A DNA stretch of 64,000 nucleotides from Nocardioides szechwanensis. Its GTDB lineage: Bacteria > Actinomycetota > Actinomycetes > Propionibacteriales > Nocardioidaceae. The notes under the pieces are model-generated. The model was not told the DNA's origin. It ran no database searches and saw only the letters and a list, made by a program, of their open reading frames with translations. A program made the position numbers and the translations under genes. Shown piece after piece: positions 42,172-50,891 of the stretch. Numbering within the stretch: the stretch's first letter is position 1; each line of letters begins with the position of its first letter. The stretch lies in assembly GCF_900103935.1 (NCBI RefSeq), contig NZ_FNIC01000001.1:288306-352305 (forward strand), written 5' to 3'.

Positions 42172-43209
42172 TCAAGCAGGCGTGCCCACCAGGGACAGGT
42201 CGCTGATCGCCGTGTAGTCGCGTGCCGAGCGTCCGGTGCCTGGCGCGGAGACGCTGACCAGCCGGAGCGTGACGGTCGACGTGGTGACCTCACCGACGTC
42301 CACGACCTGGAGGGCGCGGACCTCCTCCAGCGACTGGGTGACCACCGTGCCGTCGTCGAAGGTCCACTCGACGGCGAGGACTCGGCGGTTGCCGCGGTAC
42401 CAGTTGAGGACGGTCCCGTCGTCGTCGGAGGTCTTCGCGTAGCCGTTGACGATGCCGACCTCGGTCAGCGTCGTCGGCTCGGCGAGCGTGACCGTGATCG
42501 TCGACCCGGAGCCGTCACCCGGCATCCGCCAGCAGGTGGTGGACACCCCGTCGAGCATGTTGCGTGCCTCGTAGCGCACCAGGTTGCCGTCGACGTCGGT
42601 GTTGGGCGGTGCCGTGCGAGGGACCGTCGCGGTCGCGGTGGTCGCGACGTCGGTGGGCTCCCCGGGAGTCTCGGTCGGGGTGGGCGTCGGGGTCTCGCTC
42701 GGGGGAGGGCTGGTGCTCGGGCTGGCGGGCTCGGTCGGCTCGGAGGCCGACTCGGTCGCCGAGGGCGTGTCCGAGCCGGAAGGCTCGTCGGCCTCGGGCT
42801 CGTCGTCGCTTCCGTTGACCAGCAGCACGGTGCCGACCACCGCCACCAGCACCAGCACCAGCGCCACCGCGCCGGCGAGCCAGGGCAGCCAGGCCGGGCG
42901 GGCGTCGCCACGGTGGTTGCCGGTCGGGGGCGGGGGCGGCGGCGCGTAGCCGGGTGAGTACGCCGGTGGGTAGGCCGGCGGGGCGCCGGCGCCCACCTCG
43001 TCGGCGTACAGCGGGAAGCGGGGCTCGGGCGGAGGCGGCGGCGGTGGGAGCGGCGTGACGGGGGCGGACACGGTGGGTCCGGCCGGGTCCAGGACGGCCG
43101 GCCGCTCGGCCGTGTCGCCCATCGGCGGGCCCTCGGACACGAGGTGGCCGCAGTTGACGCAGAAACGTCCGACACCGAGCGCGTGCCCACACTTCACGCA
43201 GGTCCTCAC
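42172..43209 (-). CDS. Membrane protein with zinc ribbon and NADase-type glycan-binding (discoidin-like) domain
   Basis: The 345-residue protein has an N-terminal zinc ribbon (CVKCGHALGVGRFCVNCG, residues 4-21), a long Pro-rich linker, a membrane helix (about 107-130), a Ser/Thr/Pro/Glu linker and an extracellular domain (about 195-345; RYEARNMLDGVSTTCW, then TLTEVGIVNGYAK) that resembles NADase-type glycan-binding domains. It would display a carbohydrate-binding module outside the cell. GTG is leaderless by TAGGGT 6 nt upstream (43216-43221, minus strand). Confidence 0.75.
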   Translation of the reverse strand: MRTCVKCGHALGVGRFCVNCGHLVSEGPPMGDTAERPAVLDPAGPTVSAPVTPLPPPPPPPEPRFPLYADEVGAGAPPAYPPAYSPGYAPPPPPPTGNHRGDARPAWLPWLAGAVALVLVLVAVVGTVLLVNGSDDEPEADEPSGSDTPSATESASEPTEPASPSTSPPPSETPTPTPTETPGEPTDVATTATATVPRTAPPNTDVDGNLVRYEARNMLDGVSTTCWRMPGDGSGSTITVTLAEPTTLTEVGIVNGYAKTSDDDGTVLNWYRGNRRVLAVEWTFDDGTVVTQSLEEVRALQVVDVGEVTTSTVTLRLVSVSAPGTGRSARDYTAISDLSLVGTPA

Positions 43210-43222
43210 GAGCCCACCCTAA

Positions 43223-44272
43223 TCAGGCAGTCCGGATGCGCTCCCCGGCGTCCACCCGGCCCACGACCGGAGGGAGACGTCGTACGGCGGTCGCGAGCTC
43301 GCGCAGGTCGTTGCCCAGCAGCGCCTGGGGACCGTCGCAGAGCGCCGTCTCGGGGGTGGGGTGGACGTCGACGATGATCCCGTCAGCTCCCACCGCGATG
43401 GCCGCCCGTGAGAGCGGCACCACCAGGTCCTTGCGGCCGGCCGCGTGCGACGGGTCCACGATGATCGGCAGGTGGCTGGTCGCCTGGACGACCGGCACCG
43501 CCGAGATGTCGAGGGTGTTGCGGGTCGACGGCTCGAAGGTGCGGATGCCGCGCTCGCACAGCACGACGTCGAGGTTGCCGCGCTGTGCGATGTACTCCGC
43601 CGCCATCAGCCACTCCTCGATGGTCGCGGTCATCCCGCGCTTGAGCAGCACCGGCTTGCCGGCGTCGCCGACGGCCTGGAGCAGCCCGAAGTTGGCCATG
43701 TTGCGGGTGCCGACCTGGAGCATGTCGGCGTGCTCGGCCACCACCGGGACGTCGCGGGCGTCGACCACCTCGGTCACGATCGGCAGCCCGGTTGCCGCAC
43801 GCACGTCGGCGAGGATCCGGAGGCCGGCCAGGCCCAGGCCCTGGAAGGCGTACGGCGAGGTGCGCGGCTTGAAGGCACCGCCACGCAGGATCGTGGCGCC
43901 GGCGGAGCGGGCCATGTGCGCGGCGGCGAGGGTCTGCTCGGGGGTCTCGACGGCGCAGGGGCCGGCCATGAAGGTGAACGTGTCGGGGCCGATCGGCACC
44001 TGCGCACCCTGCGGCCCGACCCAGACGGTCGACCGCTCCGCGTGGTGCTGGCGGCTGACCAGCTTGTAGGGGTCGCTGATCCGGTGCACGTCGGCGACGC
44101 CCGGCAACGTGCGCAGGTTGAGGTGGTGGAAGGACTCGATGTCACCGACCAGGCCGATGATGGTGCGGACGACGCCCTTGGACACGAAGGCCTCGCCTCC
44201 GACGGCCTCGACCTTCTCGACGACGTGCGCGACGTCCTCGTCGGTGGCGTCCGGGGACATGACGACGACCAT
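43223..44272 (-). CDS. aroF: Class I (type I-beta) DAHP synthase
   Basis: The 349-residue enzyme has an N-terminal ferredoxin-like regulatory domain (to about 65) and a catalytic barrel with FMAGPCAVETPEQ, LRGGAFKPRTSPYAFQG, KRGMTATIEEW and DPSHAAGR, the PheA-like AroG/KdsA class I signature. It makes DAHP for aromatic amino acids. It is preceded by a leader peptide and attenuator rich in Tyr and Phe codons, unlike the class II enzyme at 39141, so the two are differently controlled. Confidence 0.94.
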   Translation of the reverse strand: MVVVMSPDATDEDVAHVVEKVEAVGGEAFVSKGVVRTIIGLVGDIESFHHLNLRTLPGVADVHRISDPYKLVSRQHHAERSTVWVGPQGAQVPIGPDTFTFMAGPCAVETPEQTLAAAHMARSAGATILRGGAFKPRTSPYAFQGLGLAGLRILADVRAATGLPIVTEVVDARDVPVVAEHADMLQVGTRNMANFGLLQAVGDAGKPVLLKRGMTATIEEWLMAAEYIAQRGNLDVVLCERGIRTFEPSTRNTLDISAVPVVQATSHLPIIVDPSHAAGRKDLVVPLSRAAIAVGADGIIVDVHPTPETALCDGPQALLGNDLRELATAVRRLPPVVGRVDAGERIRTA

Positions 44273-44312
44273 GGGGTTCCTCTTCTCTGTTGCGGCCCGC
44301 TCCCGGAACGCG

Positions 44313-44341
44313 AAAACGCCCCGGTCGTCGGCCGGGGCGTT
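44313..44341 (-). terminator. Attenuator terminator of the class I DAHP synthase gene
   Basis: On the minus strand AACGCCCCGG and CCGGGGCGTT form a 10-bp stem with a 9-nt or smaller loop, followed by TTTT. It lies between the leader peptide and the DAHP synthase start. Its 5' arm can pair instead with CGGGGCGT inside the leader coding region (44364-44371). Confidence 0.8.
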
Positions 44342-44359
44342 GGTGGGTGTGCGGCGCGT

Positions 44360-44416
44360 CTAGACGCCCCGCACGGGCAAGCCCGGCAGGTGTCCAAAGA
44401 AGTACGAGTGCGTCAC
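44360..44416 (-). CDS. Tyr-Phe-Phe leader peptide (18 aa) for DAHP synthase attenuation
   Basis: The peptide reads MTHSYFFGHLPGLPVRGV, with three consecutive aromatic codons TAC TTC TTT at positions 5-7. Its GTG start is 7 nt after TAGAGT (44424-44429, minus strand), so it is leaderless. Downstream lie a segment CGGGGCGT and a terminator whose 5' arm has the matching sequence. Ribosome stalling at Tyr/Phe codons when those amino acids are scarce should free CGGGGCGT to block the terminator and allow transcription (inference from the structure). Confidence 0.78.
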   Translation of the reverse strand: MTHSYFFGHLPGLPVRGV

Positions 44417-44460
44417 GCGGGAGACTCTAGCCAGCGCGCCGGAGCCGTCCGGGCGGGTGC

Positions 44461-45366
44461 TCACACCGCGAGATGCTGCACCTCGCCCTCGACCTTGCGG
44501 CGGGGCCCGATCTCGACGACCAGCATCGCGGCCAGCACCATCAGCCCGCCCGTGACCATGCGCAGCGCCAGCGACTCACCGCCCAGCAGCACCGCGAAGA
44601 ACACGGCGAAGACCGGCTCCATGCTCATGATGATCGCGCAGCGGGTCGGCGCGAGATGGGCCTGCGCCCAGGTCTGCCCGACCAGCGCCAGCGCCCCGGC
44701 GAAGACCGCCATGTAGACGACCGAGAGCCAGTCGCCGGTGGTCGCGGGCAGCACGATCCCGTCGGGGGCGGTGGCGAGCAGGCAGATCACCGCGATCACG
44801 ATCAGCTGCACGATCGACATGCCGAGCGCTTCGTCGGGCTTCGACCACGCACCCAGGCCCACGATGTGCAGCGCGTAGAGCAGCGCGGCCACGAGCGTGA
44901 TGCCCTCACCGAAGCCGATCGCGAACCCGTCGAGTGTCAGCACGCCCAGGCCGGCCGTGGCCAGCAGGACGGCGGCCCAGGTCGCGGCGGTGATCCGGGT
45001 GCGGAGCAGCACGGCCGCGAAGAGCGGTGTGGCGACGACGTACATGCCGGTGATGAAGCCCGACACGCTGGCCGCGGTGTGCGCCAGGCCCGCGGTCTGC
45101 AGGATCTGCGCCACGCCGTACAGCCCACCGAGCACCACCGCGTGCCGCCGCGACTCGCGGCTCAGGCGGGCCACCGCCCGCGGGGCGACCGCGATGATGG
45201 CGACGCTCGCGATCGCGAAGCGGACGGCGAGGAAGTCGAGAGTCGGCACCCGGTCGAGCAGGTCCTTGATCAGGAAGAACGTCGAGCCCCAGCACGCGGT
45301 CATCGCCAGCAGGGCGGCCGTGGCGAGGAGCGTCGTACGGCGGGAACCGGCTACCTGAGCAGTCAC
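44461..45366 (-). CDS. EamA-family (DMT) transporter
   Basis: The 301-residue protein has ten hydrophobic helices and two EamA repeats (SRRTTLLATAALLAMTACWGS; SMEPVFAVFFAVLLGGE), typical of metabolite exporters. The GTG at 45366 overlaps the endonuclease IV stop (GTGA), so the two are co-translated. Substrate unknown. Confidence 0.87.
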   Translation of the reverse strand: MTAQVAGSRRTTLLATAALLAMTACWGSTFFLIKDLLDRVPTLDFLAVRFAIASVAIIAVAPRAVARLSRESRRHAVVLGGLYGVAQILQTAGLAHTAASVSGFITGMYVVATPLFAAVLLRTRITAATWAAVLLATAGLGVLTLDGFAIGFGEGITLVAALLYALHIVGLGAWSKPDEALGMSIVQLIVIAVICLLATAPDGIVLPATTGDWLSVVYMAVFAGALALVGQTWAQAHLAPTRCAIIMSMEPVFAVFFAVLLGGESLALRMVTGGLMVLAAMLVVEIGPRRKVEGEVQHLAV

Positions 45367-46250
45367 CCGCGCACCAGGGCGCGGGAGCGGAGCTCCTTGA
45401 GCAGCGGGATGTCGCGGTTGTCGGCCGTGCGGGAGTCGGGCGTCTCGAGGACGAACGGCACGCCGGCGGTGGCCGGGTGGGCGAAGAGCTCCTCGAACGC
45501 CCCGGTGCCGATGTGGCCCTCGCCGATGCGCTGGTGCCGGTCCTTGAACGCGCCGCGCACGTCCATCGAGTCGTTGGCGTGGACCAGCCGGAGCCGGCCC
45601 TCCCCGCCGATCTCGACGATCCGGTCGACGGTGGCGGTGGTGCCGCCCGGCTCGTCGAGGGGCGCGCCCGCCGCGAACACGTGGCAGGTGTCGAGGCAGA
45701 TTCCAGCCTTCGGGTGGTGGTCGAGTGCTGCGAGGTAGGCGGTGAGGTCCTCGACGCCCGCGCACAGCGAGCGCCCCTGCCCGGCCGTCGGCTCGAGCAG
45801 CAGCCACGGCGCGGCCTCGTCGGCCACCGCGTCGAGGATCGGCAGCAGCGCCTCGCGGACCTGGCGCAGCGCGGCCGCGTGCCGGGTGCCGTCCGGGTCG
45901 CCGGTGGGATCGACGTACGAACCGGTGTGGACGACCACGCCCTCCGCCCCGATCTCGGCGGCCCGCTTGAGGTTGTGCGCGACCAGGGCGACCGAGCGGG
46001 CGTAGGTCGCCGGGGTGGGGGAGCCGAGGTTGACGAGGTACGGCGTGTGGATGAAGGTGCGCATCCCGCGGCGGGCGGTCTCGGCGCGGAAGCGGGCGTC
46101 CTCGGCCGGGTCGCCGGGCGAGAGCGCCCAGCCGCGCGGGTTGCCCACGAAGACCTGGATCGTCTCGCAGCCCAGCTCGTCCGCGGACGCGAGCGCCCCG
46201 CTGGACAGGCCCTTGCCGACCAGCACGTGGGTGCCGATCGGGTTGCGCAT
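45363..46250 (-). CDS. nfo: Endonuclease IV (deoxyribonuclease IV)
   Basis: The 295-residue AP endonuclease has IGTHVLVGKG, IHTPYLVNL, VVHTGSYV, LLLEPTAGQG, CLDTCHVFAAG and LVHANDSMD, matching the zinc-ligand motifs of the Nfo family. It repairs abasic sites and 3' blocks. ATG is leaderless by TAGCGT 6 nt upstream (46257-46262, minus strand). It is the first gene of a pair with the EamA transporter. Confidence 0.95.
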   Translation of the reverse strand: MRNPIGTHVLVGKGLSSGALASADELGCETIQVFVGNPRGWALSPGDPAEDARFRAETARRGMRTFIHTPYLVNLGSPTPATYARSVALVAHNLKRAAEIGAEGVVVHTGSYVDPTGDPDGTRHAAALRQVREALLPILDAVADEAAPWLLLEPTAGQGRSLCAGVEDLTAYLAALDHHPKAGICLDTCHVFAAGAPLDEPGGTTATVDRIVEIGGEGRLRLVHANDSMDVRGAFKDRHQRIGEGHIGTGAFEELFAHPATAGVPFVLETPDSRTADNRDIPLLKELRSRALVRG

Positions 46251-46309
46251 GCGGCAACGCTATCCGGCCTCGATTTGGCCCCGGGACCCCGCCCGCAGGA
46301 ACCTGACAC

Positions 46310-47455
46310 GTGCCCTTCCCCTTTGCCGAGATCCTGCGTGGAGCCGTCGAGCTCGAGCAGACCGCGCGCGGCTTCCTCCCGCACCGGCTGCCCGCCCGCG
46401 CCCGCGCGCTGCTGGCCGACCCGCAGCTGTCCGTGACCGAGAGCCAGCCGTCGGGGGTACGGCTCGCCTTCCGCACCGGCGCCACCGAGATCGAGCTGGA
46501 CGTCGCACCGACGAAGCGGGCCTACGTCGGCGCCCCGCCCCGCCCCGACGGGGTCTACGACCTGGTCGTGGACGGCGACGTCGTGGCACAGGCCACCGCC
46601 CCCGGCGGCGACGTGAGAACCGTCGACATGGCCACCGGCTCGGTCGAGCACGTCTCTGGCGGTGTGGTGACCGTGCGCTTCGACGGGCTCGCTGACCGGC
46701 TCAAGGACGTCGAGATCTGGCTGCCCTGGAACGAGACGACCGAGCTCGTCGACCTCCGCGCCGACGCGCCCGTCGAGCCCCTGGCCGCCTCGGGTCGACC
46801 GGTGTGGGTGCACCATGGCAGCTCGATCAGCCACGGCTCCGACGCCGCCAGCCCCACCGCGACCTGGCCCGCCCTCGCCGCCCGGCTCGGCGGCCGCGAG
46901 CTGGTCAACCTCGGCTTCGCCGGCAGCGCCCTGCTCGACCAGCTCACTGCGCGCACCATCCGCGACACCTCCGCCGACCTGATCAGCGTCAAGATCGGCA
47001 TCAACATCGTCAACACCGACGCCATGCGGCTGCGCGCCTTCACGTCGGCGGTGCACGGCTTCCTCGACACCATCCGCGACGGCCACCCCACCACGCCGCT
47101 CCTCGTCGTCAGCCCGGTCCTGTGCCCTCTCCACGAGGAGACGCCCGGCCCGCTCGAGATGGACCTCAGTGCTCTCGCCTCCGGCCGGCCCCGCTTCCGC
47201 GCCACCGGCGACCCCGCCGAGGTGGGCGCGGGCAAGCTCACGCTGTCGGTCATCCGGGAGGCCCTGACTCGGATCGTCGCCCAGCGCGCCGACCCGAACC
47301 TCTCGCTCCTCGACGGCCGCGAGCTCTACGGCGAGGACGACTTCGTGGTGCTGCCGCTCCCCGACGGCCTCCACCCCGATGCCGCCACCCACCAGCTGAT
47401 GGGTGAGCGGTTCGCTTCCGTTGCGTTCGGTCCGGGCGGTCCGCTCGCCGGGTGA
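46310..47455 (+). CDS. SGNH/GDSL-like hydrolase
   Basis: The 381-residue protein has an N-terminal galactose-binding-like region and a C-terminal SGNH hydrolase core with the block I serine in HHGSSISHGSD, G in NLGFAGSALLD and a distal GLHPDAATH. It resembles acyl or carbohydrate esterases of the SGNH superfamily. No signal peptide is evident. It is divergent from the nfo gene. Confidence 0.83.
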   Translation: MPFPFAEILRGAVELEQTARGFLPHRLPARARALLADPQLSVTESQPSGVRLAFRTGATEIELDVAPTKRAYVGAPPRPDGVYDLVVDGDVVAQATAPGGDVRTVDMATGSVEHVSGGVVTVRFDGLADRLKDVEIWLPWNETTELVDLRADAPVEPLAASGRPVWVHHGSSISHGSDAASPTATWPALAARLGGRELVNLGFAGSALLDQLTARTIRDTSADLISVKIGINIVNTDAMRLRAFTSAVHGFLDTIRDGHPTTPLLVVSPVLCPLHEETPGPLEMDLSALASGRPRFRATGDPAEVGAGKLTLSVIREALTRIVAQRADPNLSLLDGRELYGEDDFVVLPLPDGLHPDAATHQLMGERFASVAFGPGGPLAG

Positions 47456-47497
47456 GCCCGGGTGACGGCGTGTGGTGTCGAGGGGTCCCGTCCCCGC

Positions 47498-48148
47498 TCA
47501 ACGCGTCGCGTCGCGCCAGCTGTCCGCGGTCTCTTCGTCGTAGTACCGGGTGAACCCGCAGGTCCATGCGATCGCGTCGTCGAAGGTCGTGCCACCCCAG
47601 CGGTGCTCGCCGCTGACGAGCAGCCGGTCTCCCAGCACATAGCCAGGGGCGGACTCGGAGCTTTCGTCGCGAGTGCTGTCGCCGGGTGGGGTCATGTCGA
47701 TGGTGACGGTCGTGCCGGACCCTCCGGCGAACCATTCGTGTACGTCAAAGGTCACGCCGACGTAGCCGCCTCCACTCCCCGGACGGTCACTGCGTGCGGG
47801 ACCGACGGAGACTGCGGTGCCGTCGAACGCGATCGCACGATCGGCCAGAGTCTTCGGTGAGTACTCGAAGGCACAGGAGGTGAGACCGGAGTCTCCCACT
47901 GGCCCGGTCGGTCCCGACGAGGGAGGGCGGGTCTGCGGGACCCGGTCGGGTAGGTCTTCGGAGCCGCCGAGCACGGCGACCCCGGCCACCGACGCCGCCA
48001 CCAGCAGCCCGGCGCCCCAGGCGACTCGGACCTGGCGTTGGCGGCGTACCCGTCGTTGAGCATGCTCGGCCAGGGCCACTGCGACCGGAGCCGCCGCGGC
48101 GTCCTCGTCGAAGAGTCGCCTCAGTTCCAGCTCCAGCTGTTCGGTCAT
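47498..48148 (-). CDS. Membrane protein co-expressed with SigE-family sigma factor
   Basis: The 216-residue protein has a charged N-terminal region, one membrane helix (about 45-62) and an extracytoplasmic domain with two cysteines. It overlaps the sigma factor stop by 4 nt, so it is a candidate partner or anti-sigma factor, but no zinc-binding anti-sigma motif is visible in the N-terminal domain. Function is inferred from position. Confidence 0.6.
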   Translation of the reverse strand: MTEQLELELRRLFDEDAAAAPVAVALAEHAQRRVRRQRQVRVAWGAGLLVAASVAGVAVLGGSEDLPDRVPQTRPPSSGPTGPVGDSGLTSCAFEYSPKTLADRAIAFDGTAVSVGPARSDRPGSGGGYVGVTFDVHEWFAGGSGTTVTIDMTPPGDSTRDESSESAPGYVLGDRLLVSGEHRWGGTTFDDAIAWTCGFTRYYDEETADSWRDATR

Positions 48149-48642
48149 GATGTCTCCTTCAAGGTTTCCAGTACGCCGCCGCTTCTGAGGGCGGCCAAGG
48201 CTCGGGAGATGGTGGCGCGCACCCCGCTCGCGCTGACCTCCATGAGGTCGGCGACGGCGTTGTCGTCCAGGTCCGCGTAGTAGCGCAGGACCAGGGCCGT
48301 GCGTGCGCGGGGCGTGAGGGTCGCCAGGGCCACGCGCAGCTCGTCCCTGGACACCACGTCATCGGCGGGGTCGGCGTCAGGCGTGCGTGGCTCCCACGTG
48401 GCAAGGTCGGTGGGACGCTCGGTCGAGGAGCGACGGCGGTGCCAGTCGAGGTGAGCGTTCACCAGCATGCGCCGGACGTAGGCGTCCGGGTTGTGGGCCG
48501 CCTGCACCTTGCGCCAGTGGCGGTAGGCGTCGGCCAGGACCGTCTGGGTCAGGTCCTCGGCCCGGTGCGGGTCACGGGTCAGCACAAAGGCAAGGCGGAG
48601 CAGGGGCTGGCCCTGCTCGCTGGCGTACTCCTCGAACCTCAT
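48145..48642 (-). CDS. SigE-family ECF RNA polymerase sigma factor
   Basis: The 165-residue protein has sigma region 2 (RLAFVLTRDPHRAEDLTQTVLADAYRHW) and region 4 (LRVALATLTPRARTALVLRYY, then DLMEVSASGVRATISRALAAL), typical of actinobacterial SigE-family ECF factors. It overlaps the membrane partner by 4 nt. CGTCTGAGTAGGTGAG at 48663-48678 (minus strand) is a possible self-promoter, but I cannot confirm it. Confidence 0.85.
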   Translation of the reverse strand: MRFEEYASEQGQPLLRLAFVLTRDPHRAEDLTQTVLADAYRHWRKVQAAHNPDAYVRRMLVNAHLDWHRRRSSTERPTDLATWEPRTPDADPADDVVSRDELRVALATLTPRARTALVLRYYADLDDNAVADLMEVSASGVRATISRALAALRSGGVLETLKETS

Positions 48643-48725
48643 GGGTGACCTTTCGACGGCGCCTCACCTACTCAGACGTATCGAGGACCCGGATCCGCTG
48701 CATCCAGAACGAACTCGCGAACGCG

Positions 48726-50765
48726 TCAGACGAGGAACAACGTGATCGTGCTGCCCAGGGGGATCATCTCGCCGGCGGCGGGGTCCGTGGACAGGACGTA
48801 GCCGAGGCCGATGTAGCTGCCGCTCTCCTCGGTCTTGACCTCGAAGCCCAGGGCCTCGAGCTCGGCGGTCGCGGCGCCGACGCCGGAGGCGGTCACGCTC
48901 GGGACCTCGACCAGCTCGGGTCCGAGGGACACCACGAAGCTGACGGTCTCGCCGCGGAAGAGCGTGCCGCGGCGCGGCTCCTGGCTGATCACGTCGCCCT
49001 CGGGGACGGTGTCGTCGTACTCCTCGGAGGTGACGGTGGCGACCAGGCCGCGCTCCTCGAGCGCTTCGCGGGCGTCGTCGTAGTCGTCGCCGACCCAGTC
49101 GCCGACCTTGATCGGCTGGCGGCCCAGGCTGACGACGAGGTCGACGGAGGCGCCGGGGCGCAGCGTCGTGCCCGACTCGGGGATGCTGCGGATCACGGTG
49201 CCGGCGGGGACGGTCTCGGAGTACTTCTCGATCGTCTCGTCGAAGCTGAGCTTGACCTCGAGCAGCGCGTCCTGGGCCTGGTCCTCGGTGAGGCCCTTGA
49301 CCTTGGGTACGTCGTAGCGCTCCTTGCCGAGCGACAAGGTGAGGGTGACGGTGCCTTCCTGGAGGATCCGGGAGCCGGCCTCGGGGTCGGTCTCGATGAC
49401 CCGACCGGCGGGCACTGTCTCGGAGTACGCCGCGTCGGCGTAGTCGATGCTCAGGCCGGCGTCGTCGAGCTTGGACTCGGCCGCGCTCTGGGTCATGCCG
49501 ACGACGCCGGGAGTGGAGGTGTAGCGGGCCCAGCCGAACCAGTAGGCGGCGCCCCCACCAGCGGTGGCGAGCAGCAGTGCGAGCACGAGCAGGATCGGCC
49601 CGCGCCGCGAACGACGTGGCCGGCGCTGCCGGGGTGCCTTCGGCGGCTTGGGGGCGCGGGGCTCACGCGGGCGAGCGGCGGGACGAGGAGCGCCAGGCGG
49701 AGGCTGCATCGGCGGCGGCAGCGCGGCCGGGTAGGTGGCGGTGTCCTCACGGACCGGGGACGGCGCCATGAGGGCGGCCATCTCGTCGGCGTCCCACATA
49801 TCCGAGGCGGTGTCGCTGCGCTCACCGAGATCTCTGGAGAGCAGCATCGGGGCGAGGTCTGCGGTCAGGTCCGGGTCTTCTCGTACGCCGTTCGCGAGCG
49901 CGTGGCTGACGCGGTGCACCTGGTGCAGCAGCACCGCTGCGTCCGCGGGGCGCAGGCCCGGCTCACGGGCGGTGGCGCGGGCCACCAGCGCGTCGACGTA
50001 CGGGGGGATGTGGGGGACCAGCTCGGACGGCGGCGGCACGTCGTGGTGCACGTGCTTGTAGGCGACCTGGATCGGGGACTCGCCCTCGTGCGGCTTCTTG
50101 CCCGTGAGCAGCTCGTAGAGCAGCACACCGGCGGCGTAGACGTCGGCGCGGGCATCGGCCTTGCCGTCGACGACCAGCTCGGGGGCGAGGTAGGAGACGG
50201 TGCCGATCAGCACGCCCTTGGTGGCGGTGTGCTGGGTGTCGGCGCTGACCGCCTTGGCGAGGCCGAAGTCGGCGACCTTGATCCGTCCGTCGTCGGCGAT
50301 CAGGACGTTCTCGGGCTTGACGTCGCGGTGGATCAGTCCGGCGCGGTGGGCGGAGGCGAGGGCGGAGAGCACCGGCTCCAGCAGCGCGAGCGCCCGCAGC
50401 GGCGACATCGGGCTCTCCTTGGTGATGGTGTCGCGCAGCGTGTGGCCGGAGACCAGCTCCATGGCCAGGAAGACGGTGCCGTGCTCGTCGCCCTGGTCGT
50501 AGACCGCGACCACGTTGGGGTGCGACAGCCGGGCGGCCGCACGTGCCTCGCGCACGAAGCGGGCCGCGAACTCGTCGTCGTCGCCGAGACCGGCGTGCAT
50601 GATCTTGACCGCGACCGTGCGCTCGAGCCGGGTGTCGGTGGCCTCGTAGACACTGGCCATGCCGCCGCGCGCGATCCGCGGCCCCATCAGGTAGCGGCCG
50701 TCGAGCAGCCGACCGATCATGGGGTCGGGCACGGCAGCGCCCGGCACACGCCGATCTGAGCTCAC
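48726..50765 (-). CDS. pknL: PknL-like transmembrane Ser/Thr kinase with PASTA domains
   Basis: The 679-residue kinase has a Hanks-type domain (ATP Lys K54, HRD-type HRDVKPEN with D148, DFG D166), a juxtamembrane Pro/Arg linker, one transmembrane helix (about 405-425) and four PASTA domains (to the end). GTG at 50765 has AGGAGG 6 nt upstream. Divergent pairing with the Rv2175c-like gene identifies it as the PknL (Rv2176) counterpart; the PASTA domains add a wall-sensing part. Confidence 0.92.
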   Translation of the reverse strand: MSSDRRVPGAAVPDPMIGRLLDGRYLMGPRIARGGMASVYEATDTRLERTVAVKIMHAGLGDDDEFAARFVREARAAARLSHPNVVAVYDQGDEHGTVFLAMELVSGHTLRDTITKESPMSPLRALALLEPVLSALASAHRAGLIHRDVKPENVLIADDGRIKVADFGLAKAVSADTQHTATKGVLIGTVSYLAPELVVDGKADARADVYAAGVLLYELLTGKKPHEGESPIQVAYKHVHHDVPPPSELVPHIPPYVDALVARATAREPGLRPADAAVLLHQVHRVSHALANGVREDPDLTADLAPMLLSRDLGERSDTASDMWDADEMAALMAPSPVREDTATYPAALPPPMQPPPGAPRPAARPREPRAPKPPKAPRQRRPRRSRRGPILLVLALLLATAGGGAAYWFGWARYTSTPGVVGMTQSAAESKLDDAGLSIDYADAAYSETVPAGRVIETDPEAGSRILQEGTVTLTLSLGKERYDVPKVKGLTEDQAQDALLEVKLSFDETIEKYSETVPAGTVIRSIPESGTTLRPGASVDLVVSLGRQPIKVGDWVGDDYDDAREALEERGLVATVTSEEYDDTVPEGDVISQEPRRGTLFRGETVSFVVSLGPELVEVPSVTASGVGAATAELEALGFEVKTEESGSYIGLGYVLSTDPAAGEMIPLGSTITLFLV

Positions 50766-50891
50766 AGCGACCCTCCTGCGCACCGGACGGGGAAGGATCC
50801 GGAGACCCAATCGTACGGTCGGAGGCCCCGCCGGGGGTGTTCAGGCCGCTCCGGCGTGGCGTGGCGACACCCCGGGTGGAACCATGACCCC

